Shown in pieces: positions 8,395-16,790 of a stretch of 64,000 nt of DNA. The stretch comes from Bryobacteraceae bacterium. GTDB taxonomy: Bacteria > Acidobacteriota > Terriglobia > Bryobacterales > Bryobacteraceae. How positions within the stretch are numbered: position 1 is the first letter of the stretch; each line of letters opens with the position of its first letter. The stretch is taken from the NCBI GenBank assembly GCA_019748195.1, contig JAIEPW010000016.1, positions 1 to 64,000 on the forward strand. Direction: 5' to 3'. The translations under genes were made by a program, and so were the position numbers. Under the pieces are notes generated by a model that did not search any database, was not told the origin of the DNA, and was given only the letters and a program-made list of their open reading frames with translations.

Positions 8395-9290
8395 TCCGCG
8401 CACTACTCGCCGCGCTGATTGCCGGCGCCGCCGCAAGCGGACAACCCCAGCGAGTGGAACCCCCCCTGCAGAATTTGCTTTTCGACCGCACCGCGGGAAC
8501 CGTGGACACTGTGGGCGGGGTGCCCGGCGGCTGGTATCGGACCGGGTCCGTTCTCGCCGGAATTGACGGCGCGTCTTTCTCCGAGGATGGTAGGCACGCG
8601 ATCCTGGTTCGGGGCATGCACGTTTCCCGGCTGGATTCCGTGCCGTTCCTGCAAGAAACCGCCCTATTCGAGGCCGATGGCCCCATCCTTCTCCACCGGG
8701 ATCAGGGACCCGCGGCGCTCTTGCTGACACCCTCTTCAATCTTTCTTGTTTCGCCGGCGGGCGACTGGCGGCAACTTCCCGCACCGCCACTCCCGGTGGC
8801 GGACCTTGTGGTTTGCGGCGATACCGTCGTATTTTCCGGCTCCGCGGGGGTGTTCCGAATACCCGTGGATGGCGCTCCCGAGCTGCTCCTGGAAGGCGGC
8901 GATTGGTTGATCACAAGCTCCGGAAATACTGTCTTCGCGGCGGAACGGAGTTCCGGAAGAATCGTCCGCCTGTCGGACGTGGCCGGCGCCTGGACGATGA
9001 GTCTCCTGGTGGCTCCCAGTGCCGCCGGGACCGCTGCCTCCGTGGCGGCAATCGTGGCGGACGCCGGGCAGGTTTTTGTGGCGTACGCGTCACGGCTGTT
9101 GCGCGCCAACGATGCAGCCGACGGGCGCCTGCTCGCGGAATGGACGCTGGACTCCCGGCCCTCCGGCTTCGAACGATGGGGCGGGCGTTACTGGCTGTTG
9201 AATGCGGCCCGGTCCGGCGGGGAACCCATCCAGGTCTTTGACCGGCTCACTCGCGCGCCCGGCTTTCTTCCGGCCCGGGAACTACCATGA
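8391..9290 (+). CDS. Secreted beta-propeller-like protein of unknown function
   Basis: 299 aa from GTG at 8391, which overlaps the preceding TGA. A signal peptide ('LLAALIAGAAASGQ') is followed by repeated beta-strand blades of about 40-45 residues: 'GASFSEDGRHAILVRG', 'GPAALLLTPSSIFLV', 'VADLVVCGDTVVFSGS', 'DWLITSSGNTVFAAER', 'VFVAYASRLLRAND'. This looks like a degenerate six- or seven-bladed propeller without a catalytic motif. The 4-nt overlap with the next gene (ATGA) makes this the middle gene of a coupled trio of secreted proteins downstream of exosortase/EpsI. The function is unknown. Confidence 0.75.
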   Translation: MIRALLAALIAGAAASGQPQRVEPPLQNLLFDRTAGTVDTVGGVPGGWYRTGSVLAGIDGASFSEDGRHAILVRGMHVSRLDSVPFLQETALFEADGPILLHRDQGPAALLLTPSSIFLVSPAGDWRQLPAPPLPVADLVVCGDTVVFSGSAGVFRIPVDGAPELLLEGGDWLITSSGNTVFAAERSSGRIVRLSDVAGAWTMSLLVAPSAAGTAASVAAIVADAGQVFVAYASRLLRANDAADGRLLAEWTLDSRPSGFERWGGRYWLLNAARSGGEPIQVFDRLTRAPGFLPARELP

Positions 9291-11464
9291 ATCGTGTTTT
9301 CCGCATTCTTGCGCCGGCCTTGATCGCCGCCGTATCGGCTAAGGCGCAGGTCACGCCCCTTTTCGACATCGAGATTCGATCCGCCGAAACCGCGGTGATC
9401 ATCTCCTCGGGCGGGTCCTTCGAACTCGCGGCCGATGCCCTGAACGCCATCGCCACCGCGACTGTCCGCGTTCGTTATCGCGGTGCGCAGCAGGCGGATC
9501 TCGCCGCGCCCTTCCTTTCGGGCGCCCAGGACTTCTCCCTGCAGACCAGCGGGGATTTCCCGCGCCGGCTTGCACCGGGCGAGATCTTTACCTTCACCAT
9601 TCAGTACCGCGCACGCACTTCGGCGCGGCAGCTCTCGCTGCTATCGATACCGTTTCAGGAGACTGGATCGGGCACCCCGGGTCCAGCCGGCACTCTGTCC
9701 GTCGCCCTCAGCGGCACCGCGCCGGAGTTGGCTGTAGCCTACTTTCTCGCCGCGGACGGAAACGCGATCCCGCTCGGCCCAGGACAGGCGATTGTCTTCC
9801 CGGACACGCTCCTGGGCGCCTCGTCGCAGGCCACTGTCCTCCTCGTCAATCGCGGCTCACGCGCCGGAGTTGTCAGCTCCGCCGCTGTCACCGGCGCCGC
9901 CTTTCGCGCCCAAGGACTTCCGCTGTTTCCGCAAACCATTGAACCGGGCCGTGAATTGCGCTTCGGCCTGGTTTTCAATCCGCAGTCAGCCGCGGTTTCC
10001 ACCGGCGCGCTGACGCTGGGACTGCTGGGGGGCTCCTTTCAGGCCCGACTGGAAGGTTCGGGCATCCGATCTTCGTTCGTTTATGAAGTCGTCTCCGGCG
10101 CCGAGGTCTCGCCCATTGAACCCAACCAGGCCTTTGCCATTCCCGATGCCGACCTCGGAACAAGCTCCAGCCGGACCTTCCGGGTGCGGAACGCCGGTTC
10201 CGCTCCGGGAGTCATCCCTGTGATCTCCGTGTCCGGGCCGCAGTTTTCGCTGACCGACTTGCCCGCTGTCCCGTTGACCCTTGCACCCGGCGCGAGCACC
10301 AGTTTCACGGTGAACTTCGCGCCCACCGCCGTGGGCACGGCCAGCGGACGTCTGCGGGTGGGCGAGGCGACATTCGACATTTCCGCCGCGGGCCTAGGCT
10401 CGCGTTTGACCTATACCTATTCCAGTGGACCAAACTCCTCCATCACGTTGACACAGGGCGGTCCGGTTGTCTTTCCGCCCGTGCCGCTGGGCGGGATCTC
10501 CACGCTTTCCTTCGCCGTGCGGAACACCGGCAACCGGGCCGCCAACGTGCAATCGATTGCCTTGAACAACCCGCTCGGCCGTTTTCGCCTAACCGGCGTT
10601 CCGGCGCTCCCCGTGAGACTGGAGCCCGGCGCGGCTGTTGCCTTCGAACTCCGCTACATCCCGGCGTCCCTCAACGTAAGTACGGATACTCTGCTGCTGG
10701 ACACCGTGGCGTTCACGCTAACCGGCAGCGCCACGCCCCCACCCTCCCTTCCAGCACAACAGATCACAGGTCCGACCGGTGACATTGCACCCCTTCAGCA
10801 GCCTGAGATCAGTTTGGCGTTGAGCAGCGCTTATCCGTTGACATTAACCGGCACCATGACGCTTACCGTCATTCCGTCGGGCTTCACCACCGACCCGGCT
10901 GTCCAGTTCTCCACGGGTGGACGCACGGTCAGTTTCACTATTCCGGCTAACGCGACGCAGGCCCTTTTCAATGGGACATCGCCCTCCATCCGCATTCAGA
11001 CGGGTTCGGTTTCCGGGCGGATTCGAATCGATACGGCGTTCCGCGTGGGTGATGGCGTGGATGTCACGCCCCAGAACCCGTCCCGGTTGGAGATGAATGT
11101 CGCGGCGGCTGCCCCCCAGTTGTTGTCGGCTCGGATCGAGTTGACGAGTACTCAGGCATTCAACGTGGTCCTCACAGGGCTGGCCACCACGCGGGAGATC
11201 GACGCGATCGACATTCAGGTCTCTGCCTCACCCGCGCTTTCGCTCGAGACTTCCTCTTTCGCTCTCCCGGTGGGCGATCTGTTCGCCAACTACTACCGCA
11301 CGTCGGAGTCTCAATCCTTTGGAAGCCTGTTCAGCGCGACCATTCCCTTCACGCTGCAGAATCCGCCCGCAGGTGCGCTTGCGGACCTGATTCCCGCCGT
11401 GCAGGTTCGTCTCCGGAACCGCAACGGGACATCTAACGCGATTACGGTGCAGACGCCCCGATAA
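9287..11464 (+). CDS. Choice-of-anchor D domain secreted protein
   Basis: 725 aa with a signal peptide ('ILAPALIAAVSAKAQ'). Four or five ASPM/SPD-2/Hydin-like Ig repeats follow, recognisable by 'FPDTLLGASSQATVLLVNRGS', 'IPDADLGTSSSRTFRVRNAG' and 'FPPVPLGGISTLSFAVRNTG' (shown in part), together with the paired 'LEPGAAVAFELRYIP' strands. That is the choice-of-anchor D repeat. The last ~230 residues are a different all-beta region ending without an obvious sorting signal. No PEP-CTERM tail is present, so it is probably not an exosortase substrate itself. It closes a run of genes that starts with exosortase. Confidence 0.82.
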   Translation: MNRVFRILAPALIAAVSAKAQVTPLFDIEIRSAETAVIISSGGSFELAADALNAIATATVRVRYRGAQQADLAAPFLSGAQDFSLQTSGDFPRRLAPGEIFTFTIQYRARTSARQLSLLSIPFQETGSGTPGPAGTLSVALSGTAPELAVAYFLAADGNAIPLGPGQAIVFPDTLLGASSQATVLLVNRGSRAGVVSSAAVTGAAFRAQGLPLFPQTIEPGRELRFGLVFNPQSAAVSTGALTLGLLGGSFQARLEGSGIRSSFVYEVVSGAEVSPIEPNQAFAIPDADLGTSSSRTFRVRNAGSAPGVIPVISVSGPQFSLTDLPAVPLTLAPGASTSFTVNFAPTAVGTASGRLRVGEATFDISAAGLGSRLTYTYSSGPNSSITLTQGGPVVFPPVPLGGISTLSFAVRNTGNRAANVQSIALNNPLGRFRLTGVPALPVRLEPGAAVAFELRYIPASLNVSTDTLLLDTVAFTLTGSATPPPSLPAQQITGPTGDIAPLQQPEISLALSSAYPLTLTGTMTLTVIPSGFTTDPAVQFSTGGRTVSFTIPANATQALFNGTSPSIRIQTGSVSGRIRIDTAFRVGDGVDVTPQNPSRLEMNVAAAAPQLLSARIELTSTQAFNVVLTGLATTREIDAIDIQVSASPALSLETSSFALPVGDLFANYYRTSESQSFGSLFSATIPFTLQNPPAGALADLIPAVQVRLRNRNGTSNAITVQTPR

Positions 11465-11491
11465 CCCCCTGGGGCGCGCACCGCACGCTGC

Positions 11492-12961
11492 TCAGCCGCG
11501 GAAGGGGACGCTTCGGCCGGGGCGAAGCGAGTGGGCCAGCCGGTCGCGCAGGGCGCTGAACGAAGCGAGCGTCACCGAGTCCACGGGCGGTCCCAGCTCG
11601 TCGCGATCGAAGTAGATGCAGCCGGCGGGTCCGGAGGGAAGGCACAGCGGGAGCAAGCCGAATACCGCCGGCCGGAGGGCGCGGACCAGCGGAGAGGAAT
11701 CCCAGCGGCCCTCGATGCCACTGGAATAGATATCCTGCTGCCGGTCGAGGCTCAAGCCAAACGGCGCGGCGGCCATCGGGAAGCGGAACGTCGCGATGGC
11801 CTCTTCCACGCCGGCGCCGAAGCCGGTTCGGGCTTGGAGCGTACCCCCCGCGGTGTCCGCGACGGCGAAAAGAACCCGGTCGAAGGGTCCGCCCCGGTAA
11901 ATCGCTTCCAGGACGATCAGCAGCAGTCCGGTGACGTTTTCGGGTTCCGCGGCGGCCAGGTGCTCCACCTCCCGAACCAGCCGCGCCAGGGTCTCGCGCG
12001 GTGACTCGGGGGCGGCTAGCGACGAATCGGGGCCCAGCAGGCCGCGCGCCGACTGTTCCTGCTGCCGCAACCGCAGGTGATCGAGCGGGACGTTCATCAG
12101 AGCGAAGGTGCCCCGCGTTTCCTCCAGGGCTGCTTCCAGGATGCCTCGGACCTCCTCTGGTCCGATTCCGAGCGGCCGCCCGAAGCGGTCCACCACCAGA
12201 TTCAGGCTGGCTCGGGTGACGTTCTCATCGCGCCGGTAAATCGCCTGGGTCAGCCGGTGCGCGAAGCACGTGATCTGCGGCAGCAGGTAATCCGCGGAGC
12301 CGCGCTGGTAGCGGCGCAGCAGCAGCGGTTCCACCTCGCCAATGCAGGCGATTACGCTCGAAGGCATCTTCCAGCGCGAAATCACGGCGCGGGCCAGCTC
12401 TTCGTAGGTGAACCCGGCAACCTCGCGGCACACTTGCGCTTGCGGAATCTTCTGCTGCGAAATACGGATCAGGATTCCGGCGTAGTCGCGCGGCCGGTAG
12501 CATGCCATCAGAACTTCGCCCAGGTTGCGCAGCATTCCGCACAGGTACGCCTCCTCCCGGCTGCGGAAGCCGAGCCGTAGTGCGATCTCGCGCGCATGGT
12601 TGGCGGTAAGCAGCGCGAGCAGGATTAACTCCCGCAATCCTGGAGACTTACGCTGGAAATGTTCAAGTAGCGCGACACTCGATACCACCTGACGCACAGT
12701 GTCCGTTCCCAGCATCGCAATGGCATGCGAAACGCTCAAAATGGGGTTTCCCGACCGGTTGTAGTAGGCCGAATTGGCCGTCCGAAGCACGCGAAGCGTC
12801 AGGCTCAAGTCCCTTAAAATGATGTTAGTGAGGGTCTGAAAGGCGTCCTCCTTCTCGGCGGTGTTCATCACCTGCTGAATCGAGGAAGCCAGCGCCGGAA
12901 AGTCGGAAGCGTCGGCCATCTCATCGAGGAAATGGTCGAGACCGGCGTGAGCTGTGCTCAT
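11492..12961 (-). CDS. HDOD domain protein with C-terminal GAF-like domain
   Basis: 489 aa. Residues ~8-200 are an HDOD domain (an HD-related output domain without metal-dependent hydrolase activity in most members): 'LSLTLRVLRTANSAYYNRSG', 'VSHAIAMLGTDTVRQVV', 'ELILLALLTANHAREIA'. The central part (200-340) is helical. The C-terminal ~150 residues ('FDRVLFAVADTAGGTLQAR' to 'GCIYFDRDEL') look like a GAF-type sensory domain. HDOD proteins act in signalling, biofilm and cell-cycle control, but no specific pathway can be named. Met at 12961 was chosen because the HDOD homology begins just after it; a longer in-frame extension would run into the divergent protease gene. Confidence 0.85.
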   Translation of the reverse strand: MSTAHAGLDHFLDEMADASDFPALASSIQQVMNTAEKEDAFQTLTNIILRDLSLTLRVLRTANSAYYNRSGNPILSVSHAIAMLGTDTVRQVVSSVALLEHFQRKSPGLRELILLALLTANHAREIALRLGFRSREEAYLCGMLRNLGEVLMACYRPRDYAGILIRISQQKIPQAQVCREVAGFTYEELARAVISRWKMPSSVIACIGEVEPLLLRRYQRGSADYLLPQITCFAHRLTQAIYRRDENVTRASLNLVVDRFGRPLGIGPEEVRGILEAALEETRGTFALMNVPLDHLRLRQQEQSARGLLGPDSSLAAPESPRETLARLVREVEHLAAAEPENVTGLLLIVLEAIYRGGPFDRVLFAVADTAGGTLQARTGFGAGVEEAIATFRFPMAAAPFGLSLDRQQDIYSSGIEGRWDSSPLVRALRPAVFGLLPLCLPSGPAGCIYFDRDELGPPVDSVTLASFSALRDRLAHSLRPGRSVPFRG

Positions 12962-13048
12962 GTGATGCTTATCGGTACATCGGGGAAAGTGTGACCAGGG
13001 TTGCCCGGTCGCGGCATTTTCTCGAAACGGAACCCGGAAACGGCAGTC

Positions 13049-13054
13049 TATACT
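13049..13054 (+). promoter_or_regulatory. Candidate -10 element for the S41-like gene
   Basis: TATACT matches the TATAAT consensus at 5 of 6 positions, in the 109-nt gap between two divergent genes. It would give a leader of only about 10 nt before ATG at 13071, consistent with the lack of a ribosome-binding site there. No good -35 is seen. Confidence 0.3.
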
Positions 13055-13070
13055 AGAGATAGCGGTTACT

Positions 13071-14333
13071 ATGCCCAAACGCTTCCAATACGCCGTCGTT
13101 ACGATGTCCACTTGCGTGGTCGCGCTCCTGCTGTTTGGAGCTGTCTACGGACGGAGCCAGTCGAGCGAGCAACCCTATCACCACCTGGGTGTCTTCACCG
13201 AAGTGCTTTCCCGCATCAAGAGCGAATATGTGGAAGAGCCCAACATGAAGAACGTCACCAATGGTGCGATCAGCGGATTGCTGGAATCCGTGGACTCTTT
13301 CGCCAGCTATCTGACATCGGCGCAATACGAGACTTACCTCGCCGACAAGGCCGCAAAGAAGGCGGACGTGGGCCTGATGATCGCCAAACGCTTCGGTTAC
13401 CTGGCGATCGTTTCGAGCGCCCCGAACTCCCCGGCCGCCAAGGAAGGGCTCGGAACCGGAGATGTGATCGAAGCCATCAACAACGTATCCACGCGGGACA
13501 TGCCGCTGGCTTACGCCGAGATCCTGCTGCGTGGAGAGCCGGGCAGCACCGTGGAACTCACGGTCCTGCGGGTGCGCCGTCCGGAGCCGCAAAAGCTTAA
13601 GCTGGTCCGCGAGGCCATCAGCTACAACGGCGTCCGCGGGGAAATGATGGCGGATCAAATCGGACGCGTGGAAGTCGGCAGTCTGAATCCGGGACGGGCC
13701 AAGGAGGTTGCCTCCAAGGTCGCGGAGTTGGAGCAGCAGGGCGCCAAGAAGATGATTTTGGATCTGCGCAATTGCGCCATGGGCAACCCGGAGGAGGGCT
13801 TCCCGCTGGCCAACGTCTTCGTCGACAAGGGTTTGCTCGGCTACCTGCAGGGCCAGACGGTGGCCCGGCAGGATTTCCACGCCGACGCGAGCAAGGCGGT
13901 GTTCAAGCTGCCGATCGCGGTGCTGATCAATCGCGGGACGGCCAACGGATGTGAAGTGGCCGCCGGAGCGCTGCTTGACGGCAAGCGCGGCGCGGTGATC
14001 GGGGAACGGTCCTTCGGCAGCGCGGCGGTGCGCAAGGCGGTCCGCATGGAGGACGGCAGCGCCGTAATCCTGTCCGTGGCCAAGTACTTTTCGCCTTCCG
14101 GAAAGGCGCTGCAGGATACCGGAGTGACGCCGGGAGTCGCCGTGGCCGAAGCGGAGCTGCCGCCGGAGACCGACGATGACGACCAGCCGGATGCGGCTCC
14201 GCAAGCACCTCCCGCCAAGCCCACGGAAGATCCGATCCTGAAGCGCGCGGTGGAAGTGCTCAAGGGATCGCAAAAGGCTTTCGTGGCGCCCGCGCCGGCG
14301 GATGAAGGCCGCGCTCTCCCCGCCGCGCTGTAA
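13071..14333 (+). CDS. S41 family carboxy-terminal-processing protease homologue, predicted inactive
   Basis: 420 aa. N-terminal membrane anchor or signal (residues 7-27), a CTP-type N-terminal helical region with 'YVEEPNMKNVTNGAISGLLESVD' in outline, a PDZ domain (about 95-180, 'AKEGLGTGDVIEAINNV'), and the S41 core (about 190-365). In active CTPs the core has S-A-S-A-S-E, where the middle Ser is catalytic, and a Lys 25 residues later in the 'FGK' motif. Here the equivalent stretch is 'RGTANGCE', with Asn292 in the Ser position, and 'SFGSA', with Ser317 in the Lys position. Both members of the Ser-Lys dyad are therefore missing while the fold is intact. It could act as a PDZ/S41 scaffold or regulator. 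A Pro/Ala/Asp-rich tail ends the protein. Confidence 0.88.
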   Translation: MPKRFQYAVVTMSTCVVALLLFGAVYGRSQSSEQPYHHLGVFTEVLSRIKSEYVEEPNMKNVTNGAISGLLESVDSFASYLTSAQYETYLADKAAKKADVGLMIAKRFGYLAIVSSAPNSPAAKEGLGTGDVIEAINNVSTRDMPLAYAEILLRGEPGSTVELTVLRVRRPEPQKLKLVREAISYNGVRGEMMADQIGRVEVGSLNPGRAKEVASKVAELEQQGAKKMILDLRNCAMGNPEEGFPLANVFVDKGLLGYLQGQTVARQDFHADASKAVFKLPIAVLINRGTANGCEVAAGALLDGKRGAVIGERSFGSAAVRKAVRMEDGSAVILSVAKYFSPSGKALQDTGVTPGVAVAEAELPPETDDDDQPDAAPQAPPAKPTEDPILKRAVEVLKGSQKAFVAPAPADEGRALPAAL

Positions 14334-14374
14334 CCCCGCCGCGCTGGTACACTGGAAGTTCCTGGGGAAAAAGT

Positions 14375-14689
14375 ATGCCTCTGTACGAGTATCGTTGCGA
14401 TCAGTGTGGTTCCACTTTCGAGATCATTCAGAAGTTCTCCGATGAACCCCTGACTGTTCATGAGAACTGCGGCGGCACGGTGCAGCGCCTGATTTCGAGC
14501 CCCGCGTTGCAGTTCAAGGGATCCGGCTGGTACATCACGGATTACGCGAAGTCCGGCTCATCCGGAGCTGCTAAATCCGCGGGTGATGCGGGAAGCTCCG
14601 GCGACAGCAAGTCGTCGGACTCGGATTCGAAGGGTTCGGATGCCCCAGCCGCGCCCGCCGCAAAACCATCCGCCGCAAAATCAGAGTAA
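14375..14689 (+). CDS. FmdB-type zinc-ribbon protein
   Basis: 104 aa. The N-terminal ~55 residues are the FmdB/CxxC-CxxC regulatory zinc ribbon: 'MPLYEYRCDQCG' with Cys8 and Cys11, then 'KFSDEPLTV', 'NCGGTVQRLISSPALQFKG' and 'SGWYITDY'. The second pair is normally CxxC, but here it is His29-x-x-Cys32, so zinc binding would be by Cys3-His. The C-terminal half is a low-complexity Ser/Ala/Asp/Lys tail, common in this family. FmdB proteins are putative regulators; their role is poorly defined. It is followed 9 nt later by the amidase gene, so the two are likely co-transcribed. Confidence 0.87.
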   Translation: MPLYEYRCDQCGSTFEIIQKFSDEPLTVHENCGGTVQRLISSPALQFKGSGWYITDYAKSGSSGAAKSAGDAGSSGDSKSSDSDSKGSDAPAAPAAKPSAAKSE

Positions 14690-14698
14690 GGGGACGGT

Positions 14699-15580
14699 TT
14701 GGCCAAACCAAAATTCACGCTGGGGTTGGTCCAGATGACCTGCTCGACCGACGCCGATGCGAACCTCGTCAAGGCCGCGGATCGCGCGGGCGCGGCGGCG
14801 GATCGCGGGGCGCAAATCGTGTGCCTTCAGGAACTGTTTCGATCCCAGTACTTCTGCCGCGAGGAGAACGCCGAACTGTTCAACCTCGCGGAGTCCATTC
14901 CGGGACCTTCCACCGAAGTGCTTGGCAGGGTGGCTCGCGACAAAGGCGTCACGATAGTGGCCTCGCTATTTGAGCGTCGCGCCGCCGGGCTGTATCACAA
15001 CACCGCGGCGATTCTGAATCCCAAGGGTGAACTGCAGGGGATCTACCGCAAGATGCACATCCCCGACGATCCGCTGTACTACGAGAAGTTCTACTTCACG
15101 CCCGGTGACCTCGGATTCATGAACTTCGACACCGGCGCCGGCCGCATCGGTGTGCTGGTTTGTTGGGATCAGTGGTATCCGGAAGGCGCGCGCGTGTCGG
15201 CGCTCGGCGGAGCGGATGTCCTGTTCTACCCTACCGCCATCGGCTGGCATCCGCATGAGAAGGCCCAATACGGGGCCGCTCAACTCGATGCCTGGAGGAC
15301 GATCCAGCGGGCGCATGCGATCGCCAATGGCGTTTACGTCGCCGCCGTAAACCGGACCGGATATGAAGGCACGCCGGACTCGGGCCTCGAGTTCTGGGGC
15401 AACAGCTTCGTCGCCGACCCTTTCGGGCAGGTCATCGCCGAAGCATCCGCCGATCGCGAAGAGATCCTCGTGGTGGAATGCGATCCCGAGCGGATCGAAG
15501 AGGTCCGGCGGAACTGGCCGTTTTTGCGGGACCGCCGGATTGACGCATATCAGCCCATTCTGAGCCGTTGGATCGGCTAG
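14699..15580 (+). CDS. aguB: Carbon-nitrogen hydrolase, N-carbamoylputrescine amidase-like
   Basis: 293 aa from a TTG start preceded by AAGGGGAC. It is a nitrilase-superfamily enzyme with the Glu-Lys-Cys triad in place: Glu45 in 'CLQELF', Lys118 in 'YRKMHIP', Cys155 in 'VCWDQWYPE'. The 'DDPLYYEKFYFTPGD' and 'WHPHEKAQYG' blocks and the 'EFWGNSFVADPFG' block are typical of the AguB/plant N-carbamoylputrescine amidase branch, which makes putrescine, CO2 and ammonia in the agmatine route. No agmatine deiminase (aguA) gene is next to it, so the substrate is inferred from sequence type only. The upstream FmdB gene ends 9 nt before it. Confidence 0.87.
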   Translation: MAKPKFTLGLVQMTCSTDADANLVKAADRAGAAADRGAQIVCLQELFRSQYFCREENAELFNLAESIPGPSTEVLGRVARDKGVTIVASLFERRAAGLYHNTAAILNPKGELQGIYRKMHIPDDPLYYEKFYFTPGDLGFMNFDTGAGRIGVLVCWDQWYPEGARVSALGGADVLFYPTAIGWHPHEKAQYGAAQLDAWRTIQRAHAIANGVYVAAVNRTGYEGTPDSGLEFWGNSFVADPFGQVIAEASADREEILVVECDPERIEEVRRNWPFLRDRRIDAYQPILSRWIG

Positions 15581-15641
15581 AAATTCGCCCCTGGCACGGC
15601 TGAAATCACCGTGGTAAGGTTTGTTGGCAGAGGCGAGGCGA

Positions 15642-16790
15642 ATGGCGATCAATCCGGATGAATACGGACTTTCCGCCCGGCACGCGCGGCTGCGGGAGAT
15701 AGCGAACGGCGGACGGCCCATGCAGCGCGGCATGCCTGAACCGCTGGACGCGGTCCGGCTGGTGCAAACGGCGCTGGTTCAGATCGGGTACGCGATGCCA
15801 AAGTCCAAAATGCCGAATGGCTTGATGGACGGCAGGTTTGGCTATGAAACCGAGGGAGCCGTTCGCAGCTTCCAGACCCGTCAGTTTCCAACGCAGAAGC
15901 AATTCTGGAGCGGGAAGGTCGACATGGCGACGCTGCTCGGGCTGCAGTCGCTGTTGTTGGGAAACGTGGTGAATCTCGGCTCTTACGTGTGGCTGCCGAT
16001 GCGCGGGCCCATCATCCTCAAACAGCAAAAAGACGTACCCACCAGCCAGGACCTGGAGAACACTCCCCAAACGAGGCCCGCGGCAACGATTGCCCGGGCG
16101 AAGGTGACGCTCACCGAGCATGGCCAATTGACTGAAGATTATTGCAAGAAGCGCATCGAGCAAACGATCTCGAAAGGCGGATCCCTCGCCACCGACAATG
16201 CGAAGTACTTCTTCTCGAACCGGCTTTCTCCCTCATCCGGTCACGTCCGGACTCTCAGTTCGGATTGGACGGCGCTAGTGAAGAAAGACTCCAGTTTCAC
16301 CGGCAACCACACCGACCTGACGATCGCCATCGAAGAGACGATCAACAAGATGGCGCTGGCTGCCGGATCGTCACCCGCGACGATGGACATCAACCGGCTG
16401 GCCGACGGTCCGAATCAGCCGCAGCCGTTGAAGAACTTCGCAACCAACATCAGCTTCAGCTTCACGCAGAACATCTTCCGTTACATTCTGGGAGACACCC
16501 TCGCGTTTGGAATCGGCGACATCCAGGGCATCACGGTCACCATGACCAGCTTCCAGGGGAAACCGGACGGCGATTACGAGTACAAGCTGACCTATGAGCT
16601 CTTCGATCACTTTGGCGCGGATGATGGGGACCTGTACGATCCGGCGCAGGCCTGCCTTTGGCTGCTGCAGCGGCACATGATTCCCAACCAGGACAAGATT
16701 GCGTTCCAGCCCTATCGCCTGCGGGTGGTAGTTCCGGACATGGTCGAGAAGGGCAGCGTGGAATTACGATTCGCGGCGGGTGTCCGCTGA
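15642..16790 (+). CDS. Peptidoglycan-binding domain protein with DUF3289-like C-terminus
   Basis: 382 aa starting at ATG 15642 ('MAINPDEYG'). Residues ~35-105 resemble a PG_binding_1 domain ('LVQTALVQIGYAMPKS', 'DGRFGYETEGAVRSFQ'). Residues ~160-365 carry an aromatic/acidic module: 'FSFTQNIFRYILGDTLAFG', 'ITVTMTSFQG', 'YEYKLTYELFDHFGADDGDL'. This resembles the DUF3289 family, members of which I associate with secreted or contact-dependent proteins. There is no signal peptide, so if it acts outside the cytoplasm it would need a dedicated system; none is encoded nearby. Its stop abuts the stop of the convergent PQQ-propeller gene. Confidence 0.7.
   Translation: MAINPDEYGLSARHARLREIANGGRPMQRGMPEPLDAVRLVQTALVQIGYAMPKSKMPNGLMDGRFGYETEGAVRSFQTRQFPTQKQFWSGKVDMATLLGLQSLLLGNVVNLGSYVWLPMRGPIILKQQKDVPTSQDLENTPQTRPAATIARAKVTLTEHGQLTEDYCKKRIEQTISKGGSLATDNAKYFFSNRLSPSSGHVRTLSSDWTALVKKDSSFTGNHTDLTIAIEETINKMALAAGSSPATMDINRLADGPNQPQPLKNFATNISFSFTQNIFRYILGDTLAFGIGDIQGITVTMTSFQGKPDGDYEYKLTYELFDHFGADDGDLYDPAQACLWLLQRHMIPNQDKIAFQPYRLRVVVPDMVEKGSVELRFAAGVR

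Noticed and set aside
15588-15610. CTGGCACGG upstream of the PG-binding gene, resembling a sigma-54 -24 element.
   Set aside because: No TTGC-type -12 element at the required distance.
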